Source: Nocardioides baculatus (lineage in GTDB: Bacteria; Actinomycetota; Actinomycetes; Propionibacteriales; Nocardioidaceae). From it: a DNA stretch of 64,000 nt. The translations under genes and the position numbers were made by a program. The notes under the pieces are model-generated. The model had not been told where the DNA came from. It saw only the letters and a list, made by a program, of their open reading frames with translations, and did no database searches. The DNA lies in the NCBI RefSeq assembly GCF_016735675.1, contig NZ_JAERSG010000001.1:558001-622000 (forward strand), in the 5' to 3' direction. This document shows, piece by piece, positions 49,716 through 60,037 of the stretch; position 1 is the stretch's first letter, and each line of letters begins with the position of its first letter.

Positions 49716-50950
49716 CGGACGACCGGATGAGCAGCAGCAGCTCGGACGACCTCCTCGCGCGCACGCTGCGCGAGGAGGCCGGCCCGCTGGTGGCTCGGCT
49801 CTCGCGGAGGTTCGGCGACTTCGACCTGGCCGAGGAGGCCGTGCAGGGCGCGGTCGTCGAGGCACTGTCGGCCTGGCGGCGCGACGGTCCTCCGCAGCGG
49901 CCGGGCGCCTGGCTCCAGGTCGCCGCCGACCGGAACGCGATGGACGGGATGCGGCTGCGCGACCGGCAGCGGGCACTCGCGGCACGCGCCGACGTACGCC
50001 TTCCCGACCAGGGGGCGCGCGACACCGACGAGCGGCTCGCCCTCCTCTTCGCCTGCTGCCACCCGGCGATCGCACCGGAGGCCCGGCTGGCGCTCACCCT
50101 CCGCGCCGTCGTCGGTCTGACCACCCCGCAGATCGCGCGGGCGTTCCTCGTGCACGAGAGCACGCTCGCCCAGCGCATCGTGCGCGCGAAGCGCAAGATC
50201 GTCTCGGCCCGCATCTCGCTGGCCGTGCCGGCCGAGTCCGAGCTCACCGAGCGCCTCGGCGACGTGCTGGCGGTGGTCTACGTGATGTTCAACGAGGGGT
50301 TCGTCTCCTCGACCGGCGCGACCCAGGACCGTGACCTCGCCGCCGATGCCGTCTGGCTCGCGGGTGTCGTCGCCACCGCGCTGCCCCGCGAGGCCGAGGC
50401 GTGGGGACTCGCCGCGCTGCTGACGATCCAGCACGCGCGCAGCCGGGCACGCTTCGTCGACGGCGACCTCGTGCTGCTGCGCGACCAGGACCGCGGGCTC
50501 TGGGACGCGGCGGCGATCGCCGAGGGAGAGCGGCTGATCGAGCGGGCGGCCGCGCTGCGTCGCCCGGGGCCCTACCAGCTGCAGGCAGCGATCGCGGCGG
50601 TGCACGCCACCGGCGCGAGCTGGGCCGACACCGACTGGCTCCAGATCGCCCTCCTCTACGACGAGTTGGCCCGCTTCGACCCCTCGCCCGTCGTGCGGCT
50701 CAACCAGGCGGTCGCGCAGGCGCAGGTGCTCGGGCCGGCCGAATCGCTCCGGCAGCTCGACGGTCTGGCCGCGCCACTGGCCGACTACCACCTGTTCCAC
50801 GCCACCCGGGCGCAGCTGCTGAGCGACCTCGGTCGACACGACGAGGCCGCGGCCGCGAACCGCCGGGCCCTCGAGCTCACCACCAACGATGCCGAGCGCC
50901 GGTTGCTGACGACCCGGCTGCACCGGAGGAGGCTCGACGACGGGTCGTGA
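49712..50950 (+). CDS. ECF42-type RNA polymerase sigma factor with C-terminal TPR extension
   Basis: A 412-residue sigma factor, about twice the usual ECF length. The N-terminal half has region 2 (FGDFDLAEEAVQGAVVEALS, then RPGAWLQVAADRNAMD) and region 4 (RAVVGLTTPQIARAFLVHES; TLAQRIVRAKRKI). The C-terminal half (YVMFNEGFVSSTG ... YHLFHATRAQLLSDLGRHDE) is the SnoaL-free, TPR-like extension of the ECF42 group, which replaces an anti-sigma factor in control. Translationally coupled to the DGPF gene, which is the group's hallmark. Confidence 0.9.
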   Translation: MTDDRMSSSSSDDLLARTLREEAGPLVARLSRRFGDFDLAEEAVQGAVVEALSAWRRDGPPQRPGAWLQVAADRNAMDGMRLRDRQRALAARADVRLPDQGARDTDERLALLFACCHPAIAPEARLALTLRAVVGLTTPQIARAFLVHESTLAQRIVRAKRKIVSARISLAVPAESELTERLGDVLAVVYVMFNEGFVSSTGATQDRDLAADAVWLAGVVATALPREAEAWGLAALLTIQHARSRARFVDGDLVLLRDQDRGLWDAAAIAEGERLIERAAALRRPGPYQLQAAIAAVHATGASWADTDWLQIALLYDELARFDPSPVVRLNQAVAQAQVLGPAESLRQLDGLAAPLADYHLFHATRAQLLSDLGRHDEAAAANRRALELTTNDAERRLLTTRLHRRRLDDGS

Positions 50951-50953
50951 GCG

Positions 50954-53143
<2,190 letters not shown>

Positions 53144-53185
53144 GGGCCCTGTCTACCAACCACCACCGACTGCGTGCGCAGCCGG

Positions 53186-54043
53186 CTACGCAGGCTGTGG
53201 ATCGCGGTAGTTGTCCACCTGCGAGGCCGACTTGATCAGCTGGGTGAGGGCGGTCAGCTCGGTCTCGTTCATCTGCGAGGCGTAGCGCGAGGCCTTGGCC
53301 AGTGCGGTCGAGGCGTTCTCGAGGGCGGGCGAGATGTCGGAGACCAGGTCGGCGAACCGGTCGAGCGACCTGGCCAGGTCGGTCATCAGTGTGCGGGTGC
53401 GCTGGATCAGCTCGCGCGCCTTGTTGCCCGCCGTGACGACGGCGTGCGGAGCCATGATGCCGAGGGTGGCCGCGGCCTCGGCGAGCAGCTTGATGATCTG
53501 GCCGATGGCGTCGGACATGATCTGCACGATGAACTCGCGGACACCGGCGAGCACCGTGCCGCCGAGGGCGACGCCGGCGCCGACGCCGGTGCAGACGTTG
53601 GCCATGCCGCGTACGAGCGACTCCTCGACCTCGGCGAAGTCACGGTAGGCGTCCATGGTCATCCCGCGGAGACCGGACAGGTCGCCGGCGACCGCCGAGC
53701 GGTAGTCGTCGGCGAGGCCGCCGAGGTGCGTGGCGCAGTTCTGCCAGGTCTGGGCGAAGGACTCGATGGTCGCGGGGTCGCCCAGCAGCTCGTCGAGCGC
53801 GTCCTGGACGGGCCCGATGTGCGAGATCAGCCAGCCGGCGAACATCGACCCGATGGTGCCGATCGGGTCGACGACTGCGCCGACCATGTCGAGCCCGGCG
53901 CTGAGCCCGTTGACCGAGCCCTCGATCCAGTCGCCGCGACCGAAGGCCTCGGCGGAGTCGGCGGCGCCGTCGATCATCTTGAGACCGTCGGTCATGTCGT
54001 TGAAGCCCGGGTTGCGGTCGGCCTGGGCGATGAGGTCGTTCAT
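53186..54043 (-). CDS. WXG100-related putative type VII secretion substrate
   Basis: A 285-residue protein, mostly helical, without a Sec signal. A hydrophobic stretch (GLDMVGAVVDPIGTIGSMFAG) is followed by an ESX-type helical hairpin: ESFAQTWQNCATHLGGLADD, then SGLRGMTMDAYRDFAEVEE, in which the turn WxG appears as LRG. Two further helices contain GAGVALGGTVLAG. Such proteins are effector-like or structural ESX substrates. It overlaps the gene before it (ATGA). No ESX ATPase or membrane core gene lies in this window. Confidence 0.72.
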   Translation of the reverse strand: MNDLIAQADRNPGFNDMTDGLKMIDGAADSAEAFGRGDWIEGSVNGLSAGLDMVGAVVDPIGTIGSMFAGWLISHIGPVQDALDELLGDPATIESFAQTWQNCATHLGGLADDYRSAVAGDLSGLRGMTMDAYRDFAEVEESLVRGMANVCTGVGAGVALGGTVLAGVREFIVQIMSDAIGQIIKLLAEAAATLGIMAPHAVVTAGNKARELIQRTRTLMTDLARSLDRFADLVSDISPALENASTALAKASRYASQMNETELTALTQLIKSASQVDNYRDPQPA

Positions 54044-54354
54044 GACAGACCCTTCTGGAGGGCTTCGTTGAGCTCGGCGACGGTCTCGTCGACGAGCTGG
54101 AACAGGTCGGCGGCGGCCCGCATGCCGGTGGCGGTCGCGGCCAGCGAGCCGCTCGCGGCGCGGGTGGCGCCGACGCCGGCTACCTCGAGGGGCGCGATCA
54201 GCGGGTAGACCAGCGCGGCGCCGATCTTGCCGTAGGCGTTGGGGTGGAAGGAGACCGAGTCGGCCGCCTGGACGGCGCGGTCGGCCTGCCCCTTGAGGGC
54301 GTCGACCTTGCCGGCGTGGCTCCGCATCGCGGAGAGGGAGACGTCGAGGGTCAT
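54040..54354 (-). CDS. ESX excreted-type protein (type VII secretion target)
   Basis: A 104-residue, all-helical protein that resembles the EspC/ESX-excreted family (DUF2580 style): MRSHAGKVDALKGQADRAVQ, then FHPNAYGKIGAALVYPLIAP, and a long C-terminal helix. No Sec signal. The middle gene of a three-gene cassette with 4-nt overlaps at both ends, so strictly co-translated. In mycobacteria the family is exported by ESX systems; here the exporter is elsewhere. Confidence 0.75.
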   Translation of the reverse strand: MTLDVSLSAMRSHAGKVDALKGQADRAVQAADSVSFHPNAYGKIGAALVYPLIAPLEVAGVGATRAASGSLAATATGMRAAADLFQLVDETVAELNEALQKGLS

Positions 54355-54731
54355 CGGGAGTACTCCTCGTAGCCGAAGGTGCTGCGGTAGGACCCGGTGA
54401 TCGCGGCCGCGGCGGCCACGTCGGGCCCGTAGATCTCACGGGCGGCCTGCTCGACCTCGAAGCTCAGCCGGCGCTTGGCCTGCGCGTGCGCCTCGAGCAC
54501 GCCGTGCGCCAGCTGACCGGCGTCGAGCCGGGCGAACTGGTCGTCGAAGCGCACGTCGACCATCTGGCCGGTGCCGTCGACGATGACCGTGACCATCCGG
54601 TCGGTGGACTCTCCCTCCACCCGCATCTGCTCGGTGGTGGTGGCCAGGGCCTGCGCCTGGTCGATGCGGGCCTCGGCCGCGTCGAACGACTCGTTCATCG
54701 CGGCCAGGTAGGCGTCGAGCCGTGAGCTCAT
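54351..54731 (-). CDS. YbaB/EbfC-like family protein
   Basis: A 126-residue protein with the YbaB/EbfC architecture: an N-terminal helix (ESFDAAEARIDQAQALATTT), a beta hairpin (VTVIVDGTGQMVDVRFDD), and C-terminal helices ending in a Tyr-rich tail (GSYRSTFGYEEYSR). The stand-alone family binds DNA; members next to ESX genes are presumed chaperones or co-factors of secretion. First gene of the cassette (then 54040-54354 and 53186-54043). Confidence 0.78.
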   Translation of the reverse strand: MSSRLDAYLAAMNESFDAAEARIDQAQALATTTEQMRVEGESTDRMVTVIVDGTGQMVDVRFDDQFARLDAGQLAHGVLEAHAQAKRRLSFEVEQAAREIYGPDVAAAAAITGSYRSTFGYEEYSR

Positions 54732-54780
54732 GGGTTCGTCCTCCTGGGGTGTGGTGGTGCACCGAGCATCTTCCCCGCCC

Positions 54781-54786
54781 TAGTGT
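54781..54786 (+). promoter_or_regulatory. -10 box, leaderless promoter of the tandem membrane genes
   Basis: TAGTGT followed by 8 nt and ATG 54795. Confidence 0.4.
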
Positions 54787-54794
54787 GGGCAAAC

Positions 54795-55358
54795 ATGGAG
54801 AGCCCTCTCGGAGCGTCCCAACCGGCCACCGTCCTGACCCCGCGACCGCTCGTCCGCAACCTCGCGATCGGGGTGCTCGTCGTCGGGATCGTGCTGGTCC
54901 CGGCCACCTGGGCGGCGGGTGGGTCGCAACGGGCGCTGCTGACCGCAGCGGTCGCCCTGGTGATGGTGGTTCTTCCCGCGTGGGCGATCTGGTTCTCGCG
55001 AGGCCGCACGATCGTCGTCCACCCCGACCGCGTCGTCGTACGCCGGGGGGAGCGGGACGTGCGCACCTTCGCCTTCGACGACCTGGTCGAGGTCCGGCCG
55101 AGCGTCGACGGATCGGCCGGAGCGGCGACCCCGGAGTTCTGGAACAAGGCGGTCACGCTGGTCGGGCGGACGACCGACGGCCGGAGGCGGGGCCTCAAGG
55201 TGACGGCGCAGACCGTCGAGAGCATCGACCCGCTGCTCCTCGCGCTCGCGCCCGTGGTGGCGCGGCGGCCCGAGCTGCTGCCGCACGACGTCCACCGCAC
55301 GCTCTTCGAGGAGTACGTCGCCGACCTCGGCCGGGGCCGTGGCACCCAGCGCGGCTGA
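54795..55358 (+). CDS. Two-helix membrane protein with PH-like domain (first of a tandem pair)
   Basis: A 187-residue protein with two adjacent membrane helices (NLAIGVLVVGIVLVPATWAA; ALLTAAVALVMVVLPAWAIW) and a C-terminal cytoplasmic domain containing RTIVVHPDRVVVRRGERDVR and TVESIDPLLLALAPVVARRP. The layout recalls PH-like membrane proteins. Downstream protein 55339-55863 shares the ending ES..PLL.AL.PVV..RP.L, so the two are paralogues. Function unknown. ATG 54795 is favoured by the -10 spacing; GTG 54783 is in frame. Confidence 0.75.
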   Translation: MESPLGASQPATVLTPRPLVRNLAIGVLVVGIVLVPATWAAGGSQRALLTAAVALVMVVLPAWAIWFSRGRTIVVHPDRVVVRRGERDVRTFAFDDLVEVRPSVDGSAGAATPEFWNKAVTLVGRTTDGRRRGLKVTAQTVESIDPLLLALAPVVARRPELLPHDVHRTLFEEYVADLGRGRGTQRG

Positions 55359-55863
55359 GGCTTCCAGCACCTGGGTCGAGCTCGAGCCCCGCACGGCGCT
55401 CGTCGCCGGATGCCTGCTCGTGGCCGCCCTCTGCGCCTGGCCGGTGTGGCGCACGTGGCGGGCGTGGCGGAGCACGCACGACCGCCGCGGGCTCGCGCTG
55501 CTGACGGCGATCGGCTGCACGCTCATCTTCGTCGGCGCCCCGCTCGCGCTCGCCGCCGACGCCGGCACGAGCGGCGTACGCGTGTCCGGGACCCGCGTCG
55601 AGACCACGCGGTTCGGCGAGCCCCGGACCGGCGTCGACCTCGCCGACCTGACCTCGGTCGAGGTGGGATGCGAGGGCAGCCTCGGCCCGCTCACCCCGGG
55701 CCGGTGGGACCACTACGTCCGGCTCACGGGCAGCACGCCATCGGGCGGGCGGATCGAGATCGAGGTGACCACCGCGCGGTTCGAGAGCCTCCAGCCGCTG
55801 CTCGACGCGCTGGAGCCGGTCGTGCGGGAGCGGCCCGGGCTCTCCACGACGTGGGGTCGCTAG
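55339..55863 (+). CDS. Two-helix membrane protein with PH-like domain (second of a tandem pair)
   Basis: A 174-residue protein starting at GTG 55339, overlapping its upstream paralogue by 20 nt. Two membrane segments (TALVAGCLLVAALCAWPVWR; ALLTAIGCTLIFVGAPLALA) precede a domain with SGTRVETTRFGEPRTGVDLA and ESLQPLLDALEPVVRERPGL. The pair may form one complex. Its TAG and the TAG of the converging sigma gene share the palindrome CTAG (55860-55863). Confidence 0.75.
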   Translation: MAPSAAEASSTWVELEPRTALVAGCLLVAALCAWPVWRTWRAWRSTHDRRGLALLTAIGCTLIFVGAPLALAADAGTSGVRVSGTRVETTRFGEPRTGVDLADLTSVEVGCEGSLGPLTPGRWDHYVRLTGSTPSGGRIEIEVTTARFESLQPLLDALEPVVRERPGLSTTWGR

Positions 55864-56360
55864 CCGGTCCCGACCTGCTCACCCATCCGCGCCCGCAGCG
55901 TCGCGAGTCCGCGGGACGCGTGGCTCTTGACCGTGCCCTCGCTGATCGACAGCTCGCGCGCCGTGTCCTCGACCGAGAAGCCCAGCCAGTGGCGCAGCAC
56001 GACCGTCCGCCGCTGCATCGCGGGCAGGCGACGGAGCTCGGTCAGGAGCTCGAGCCGGTCCTCGGCTCCCGCCCCGTCGCGCACCGGGCTGTCGAGCAGC
56101 TCGACCGGCACGGCCGAGCGGCGCCGGTGCCACGGACGGCGGCGCTGGTCGAGGTCGGCGTTGACGATGATCCGCCGGGCGTACGCCTCCTCGCGACCGC
56201 TGCCGCCGACCCGCGGCCAGGCCAGGTAGAGCTTGACCAGCGCCTCCTGGAGCACGTCCTCGGCACGCGCGTCGTCGCGGCAGACGGCGTACGCGATCCG
56301 GCGAAGCACGCCCTGCCGGGCCTCGACGAACTCGACGTAGTCCGCGTCGTAGGCCCTCAC
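55860..56360 (-). CDS. SigE-family ECF RNA polymerase sigma factor
   Basis: A 166-residue ECF sigma factor: region 2 (FVEARQGVLRRIAYAVCRDD; AEDVLQEALVKLYLAWPRVG) and region 4 (LPAMQRRTVVLRHWLGFSVE; DTARELSISEGTVKSHASRG). This is the short SigE-type common in actinobacteria. GTG 56360 overlaps the stop of the gene before it (GTGA), so the sigma is translated after its partner, the reverse of the usual sigma then anti-sigma order. Confidence 0.92.
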   Translation of the reverse strand: MRAYDADYVEFVEARQGVLRRIAYAVCRDDARAEDVLQEALVKLYLAWPRVGGSGREEAYARRIIVNADLDQRRRPWHRRRSAVPVELLDSPVRDGAGAEDRLELLTELRRLPAMQRRTVVLRHWLGFSVEDTARELSISEGTVKSHASRGLATLRARMGEQVGTG

Positions 56361-57310
56361 GTCCAGTTGCCCTTCAGCATCGTGAGGAACGAGGCGAAGT
56401 CGGGCTGGGAGTCGCCCGGCCAGTACTGGTACCACTCCCCGCCTTCCTCCGGGTCCACGCCGACGACGTAGAAGGTCTCCCCGGCGTACTCCACCTCGGC
56501 TGCGCCGGATCGGGTGTGCGTGACCCGACCCGAGCCCAGGTCCACGTCGGCCTTCTGGTGGAGCAGGCGCACCCCGGGGGCGCCGGCGACCATCCGGCTC
56601 GTGCGGTCGCCTGCGAAGCGAGCGAACCGCTCGGAGACCGACGGCCGGCCCTGCGGGTAGGCAGTCACGCTGTCGACCCAGAGCTCGAAGTCGTCGGTGC
56701 GACCGCCCGGGGTGTCCATCTCCCCGTCGCCCGCCGACGAGATCCACACCCAGACCACGTCGTCCGCCATATCCTCCGGTGCGCAGGTGCACAGCGCCTC
56801 GACCGCGATCGAGCTCACCAAGCCCGGCTCGCCGTAGGTGTAGGGATCCACCACGACGCGTTGCACGGTGGCGTCCGGCGCCACCCACAACCGTCCGTCC
56901 GGCGCGTACGCGATCGGCCCGTGGTTGCCGTACTCCTGCGCCCACGAGGGGATGTCGTCGGTGGTGAACCAGTCAACGCCGGCGAGCCCGTCCTGCGCCT
57001 CGAGGGCGTTGTTGGGCTCGGGCGCGACGAAGTCGGGGTCGTAGGAGTAGTCGATCGCCGGGGACGCAGGGGGCGAGCCAGGAGCCGTCGGCTCCTGGGC
57101 GAGCGAGGCCTCCTTGCCGCTCCCGCCCGTGCCGAGCGAGACGGCGAGGGCGATCGCAGCCGCGGCTGCCACGGGTGTCGCCAGCGCCACCGCGCCCGTC
57201 CGACGCCGGCGTGCCCGCCGCCCCTCGTGGAGGTAGGCCTCCGCCGGGACGACGGGCAGTCCGCCGAGCTCGCGGTCGAGCCGGGTCAGCAGGTCGGTCT
57301 CAGGACTCAT
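56357..57310 (-). CDS. Putative sigma-factor partner, single-pass membrane protein
   Basis: A 317-residue protein. The cytoplasmic N-terminus (SPETDLLTRLDRELGGLPVV; EAYLHEGRRARRRRTGA) is followed by one membrane helix (ALATPVAAAAAIALAVSLG) and a 230-residue extracytoplasmic domain with a Cys pair (ALCTCAPED) and Trp-rich segments near the C-terminus. By position and topology it may be an anti-sigma factor, but no zinc anti-sigma motif (H-x3-C-x2-C) is present. Translationally coupled to the sigma gene. Start ATG 57310, GAGGGG just upstream. Confidence 0.75.
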   Translation of the reverse strand: MSPETDLLTRLDRELGGLPVVPAEAYLHEGRRARRRRTGAVALATPVAAAAAIALAVSLGTGGSGKEASLAQEPTAPGSPPASPAIDYSYDPDFVAPEPNNALEAQDGLAGVDWFTTDDIPSWAQEYGNHGPIAYAPDGRLWVAPDATVQRVVVDPYTYGEPGLVSSIAVEALCTCAPEDMADDVVWVWISSAGDGEMDTPGGRTDDFELWVDSVTAYPQGRPSVSERFARFAGDRTSRMVAGAPGVRLLHQKADVDLGSGRVTHTRSGAAEVEYAGETFYVVGVDPEEGGEWYQYWPGDSQPDFASFLTMLKGNWT

Positions 57311-57343
57311 GTCCCCTCGACGTGCCGGCATCCCCGGAGGTTG

Positions 57344-58351
57344 TCACGACCCGGACTTCTCCAGGAAGCGCTCGATGTCGACGCCCGCCCGACGAGCCGC
57401 CTTCCGGGCAGCAGGCGTGGTCAGGTCGGGGGCGGTGAAGACCTCCGGCTCGATCGTGCGGTCCGCGTCGGCGTACTGCTGCTGGAGCGCTGCCTGGCTG
57501 CCGGCGCTGGCGGCGGAGTCGGCCACCACCTGCGAGGTCACCGCGACGGCGGCACCGGTGAGCAGCGGGCTGACCGTCGGCGTGTAGCCGCCGGCGTGAC
57601 CGGTGGCCTTGGGGTGGTAGCTCTCGCTGATCGGGTTCGAGAGGCCGTTGATCCACTCGTCGGCGTCGCACACGGCGTGCCCGATGAAGCGACTGGTCGG
57701 GTTGGCGAAGGAGAAGCCGGCCGCAGACGCGGCCGACGCGAGCCGGCTGTTGAGCAGGTCGGCGGTCTGGTTGAGCCGCGACTCCTCGGCCGGGGAGAAC
57801 CAGGTGAAGGCGTTGCAGTCCTCGCCCATGAAGATCCGCGGGTAGCCGACGACGACGACCTTGGCGTACGGCGCGCGGCTGCGGATGCCGGAGTAGAGGG
57901 TGCTCAGCCGCGTGGGAAGGGTGCTGTTGATGAACGACTGCGCGGTGTTGATCGCGCCGTCGCAGTTGCTCATCCAGCCCGGCTGCGCGCACTCGGTGAG
58001 CACGTCGGCGAATCCCGCGTCGTTGCCGCCGACCGAGATCGAGACGTAGCTCGTCGCCGAGGTGAGCGCCGAGAGCTGGGTGTTGGTGACGTCGGCGACG
58101 GTCGCGCCCGAGCACGCGCGGAAGTTGAGCGCGTAGCCGCGGGCCGCGGCGATGAGGCTGGGGTAGGCCGCCGTGGAGCGCTGGCAGCTGGTGCCGTCGG
58201 CGATGTAGGAGCGGGTGCCGGTGCCCGAGGCGTAGGAGTCGCCCAGTGCCACGTAGGACGGTGCGGCAGCCTGGGCGGGCTGGACGAGGAGCGGCGTGAC
58301 GAGGCCGGCGAGGGCGGCACCGAGCACCGCGAGGCGAGACGTGCGAATCAT
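57344..58351 (-). CDS. Secreted SGNH/GDSL-type lipase or esterase
   Basis: A 335-residue exported protein: signal peptide (MIRTSRLAVLGAALAGLVTP, cleaved near AQA) and an SGNH hydrolase domain with block I YVALGDSYASGTGT (Ser nucleophile), block III ISVGGNDAGF (Gly-x-Asn), and block V SESYHPKATGHAGG (catalytic His). Six cysteines, fitting the disulfide-rich actinomycete esterases. The C-terminal 60 residues are extra and unassigned. The ATG has AGGA 8-9 nt upstream. Likely hydrolyses esters or lipids outside the cell. Confidence 0.93.
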   Translation of the reverse strand: MIRTSRLAVLGAALAGLVTPLLVQPAQAAAPSYVALGDSYASGTGTRSYIADGTSCQRSTAAYPSLIAAARGYALNFRACSGATVADVTNTQLSALTSATSYVSISVGGNDAGFADVLTECAQPGWMSNCDGAINTAQSFINSTLPTRLSTLYSGIRSRAPYAKVVVVGYPRIFMGEDCNAFTWFSPAEESRLNQTADLLNSRLASAASAAGFSFANPTSRFIGHAVCDADEWINGLSNPISESYHPKATGHAGGYTPTVSPLLTGAAVAVTSQVVADSAASAGSQAALQQQYADADRTIEPEVFTAPDLTTPAARKAARRAGVDIERFLEKSGS

Positions 58352-58442
58352 CGAGTAGTCCTGTCGAGACAGTGGCCACCCGAGTGTGGCCACGATCACA
58401 GTAGGGACTCGCGTGCCCCGTCGCCAGAGGCGATCGGTCAGG

Positions 58443-59246
58443 TCACCCGTCGACCCGACGCAGCCGCGGCCCCGTCGGGCGGACCTCGGTGGCGTCCCGG
58501 AAGGATTCGCCCACCAGCAGCGGCACCACCTCGCTGACGTCGTGCTGCGCGGCGATCTCCACGTCCGCCACGAAGCCGGCCTCGGTCAGCTCGACCCCGC
58601 CGGCGCACCGGAGCAGGTCGTCGGGCAACCGCGCGGCGCGCCAGGCAGCGACGGCCATTCGCGCCTCCGGGCTGGCGGTGGCGACCTCGTCCTCGCTCCC
58701 CAGCGCGTCGAGGACCGCCCCCGCACCCCAGAGGTCCTCGACCGCGGGCCGGAGCGTGTCGTCGTACCACCGCTCTCCGGCGGGTACGACGACGACGCTG
58801 GCGCCGTCCGCGACGCGGGGTGCGAGCCAGCGGGCGACCGCGCCGGCGTTGCGGAGGCAGGCACCCACGACCTGCGCCCCGGAGTCGGCGAGCGCGAAGG
58901 CGATGGTCGAGCCGTTGGGCGAGGGCAGCACCAGCCGCTCGATCCCCTCGACCTCCGACAGGCTGGCCGGCGAGAGCGAGACGTGGCGCGCGTCGCCGCG
59001 TGAGAGCGCCTCGAAGCGACCGATCGCGAGGGTCGCGCCGTGGCGCATCGCGTGCTCGGTGGCGCGTGAGTCCTTCCAGCGGAACGGGAAGACCTCGATC
59101 CCGCGCTCGATCGCGACGCTCAGCGTGGTGGTGAAGGACAGCACGTCGACGACCACCGCGTAGTCGGCGGGGACGGCCGCGGCGCCGGTCGGTCCCCACT
59201 CCATGCGGATCCGGGAGCTGGACTGGTCGTGGCCGGGCAGTGTCAC
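58443..59246 (-). CDS. 2-phosphosulfolactate phosphatase (ComB) family protein
   Basis: A 267-residue protein with ComB-type motifs: VVVDVLSFTTTLSVAIERGI, then the conserved LPSPNGSTIAF, GACLRNAGAVARWL and DDLLRCAGGVEL. In methanogens ComB dephosphorylates phosphosulfolactate during coenzyme M synthesis; bacterial homologues lack that pathway, so the substrate here is uncertain. GTG 59246 gives a slightly long N-terminus (about 13 residues before the conserved start). Confidence 0.85.
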   Translation of the reverse strand: MTLPGHDQSSSRIRMEWGPTGAAAVPADYAVVVDVLSFTTTLSVAIERGIEVFPFRWKDSRATEHAMRHGATLAIGRFEALSRGDARHVSLSPASLSEVEGIERLVLPSPNGSTIAFALADSGAQVVGACLRNAGAVARWLAPRVADGASVVVVPAGERWYDDTLRPAVEDLWGAGAVLDALGSEDEVATASPEARMAVAAWRAARLPDDLLRCAGGVELTEAGFVADVEIAAQHDVSEVVPLLVGESFRDATEVRPTGPRLRRVDG

Positions 59247-59414
59247 GGAGTCATTGAACTACCGGCTCCGCGCGATCGGGAACTCCGCGATCGACGGCCG
59301 GCGGATTCCGCGAAATCCCGGCGCGCGACCCGGCTTCGCCCTACTCTCGATCACCAACGGACGTCCACAGGACGTCAACATCGATCTCGGGTGCTTCACA
59401 CCAGGAGATCGCAC

Positions 59415-59984
59415 ATGTCGCTCACGCCCCGCACCGCACTGGTGGTGGTCGTCGCCGCCATCGCCCTGCTGGCCACGGCCGGCGCCGGCGCGACCGCCGC
59501 GCTGATGATCAGCGGCAAGCAGATCAAGGACAACTCGGTCACCAGCCAGGACATCAAGAACAAGAGCCTCAAGGTCAAGGACCTCTCGACCAAGGCGCAG
59601 ACCAAGCTCAAGGGCCGTACGGGTGCCACCGGAGCCACTGGAGCTCGCGGCCCGGCGGGCCCGGCCGGTCCCGCGGGCAGCTCCGGCCTCCCCGGCCTCC
59701 CCGGCATTCCGGGGCTCAGCGGCTTCGAGGTCATCACCAACACCCTGGCCATCCCGGCCGGGCTGGGCTCGACGACGAACCCGTTGACGGCTGCCTGTCC
59801 CGCGGGCAAGAAGGCGATCGCCGCCACGAGTTCGTTCGCCACTCCCGTCGGCAACCTGGTGAGCCAGGTGACGCGCGTCGACGACTCCTCGTTCCAGACG
59901 GTGGGAATCCCGCTGCCACTGCTGGGCTCGCTCCTCGCCAACACCCTCACCCTCGACGTCGTCTGCGCCAACGTCCCGGACTGA
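59415..59984 (+). CDS. Secreted collagen-like protein
   Basis: A 189-residue protein with an N-terminal export or anchor helix (TALVVVVAAIALLATAGAGA), a short linker with KQIKDNSVTSQDIKNKSLKV (a linker I associate with actinobacterial surface proteins), then 12 or more Gly-x-y collagen triplets (GRTGATGATGARGPAGPAGP and GLPGLPGIPGL), and a C-terminal domain of about 75 residues with two Cys. The triplets would trimerise into a collagen triple helix on the cell surface. AGGAG precedes the ATG by 8 nt. Confidence 0.85.
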   Translation: MSLTPRTALVVVVAAIALLATAGAGATAALMISGKQIKDNSVTSQDIKNKSLKVKDLSTKAQTKLKGRTGATGATGARGPAGPAGPAGSSGLPGLPGIPGLSGFEVITNTLAIPAGLGSTTNPLTAACPAGKKAIAATSSFATPVGNLVSQVTRVDDSSFQTVGIPLPLLGSLLANTLTLDVVCANVPD

Positions 59985-59997
59985 GGCACCGGACAGC

Positions 59998-60032
59998 GGA
60001 GCCCCAGGACGCCAGGTGCGTCCCGGGGCTCC
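59998..60032. terminator. Strong hairpin between convergent genes
   Basis: A 15-bp stem (59998-60012 with 60018-60032) with one mismatch and a 5-nt loop. It lies between the stops of the collagen-like gene (59984) and the peptidase gene (60038), serving both directions. Confidence 0.85.
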
Positions 60033-60037
60033 ACTGA

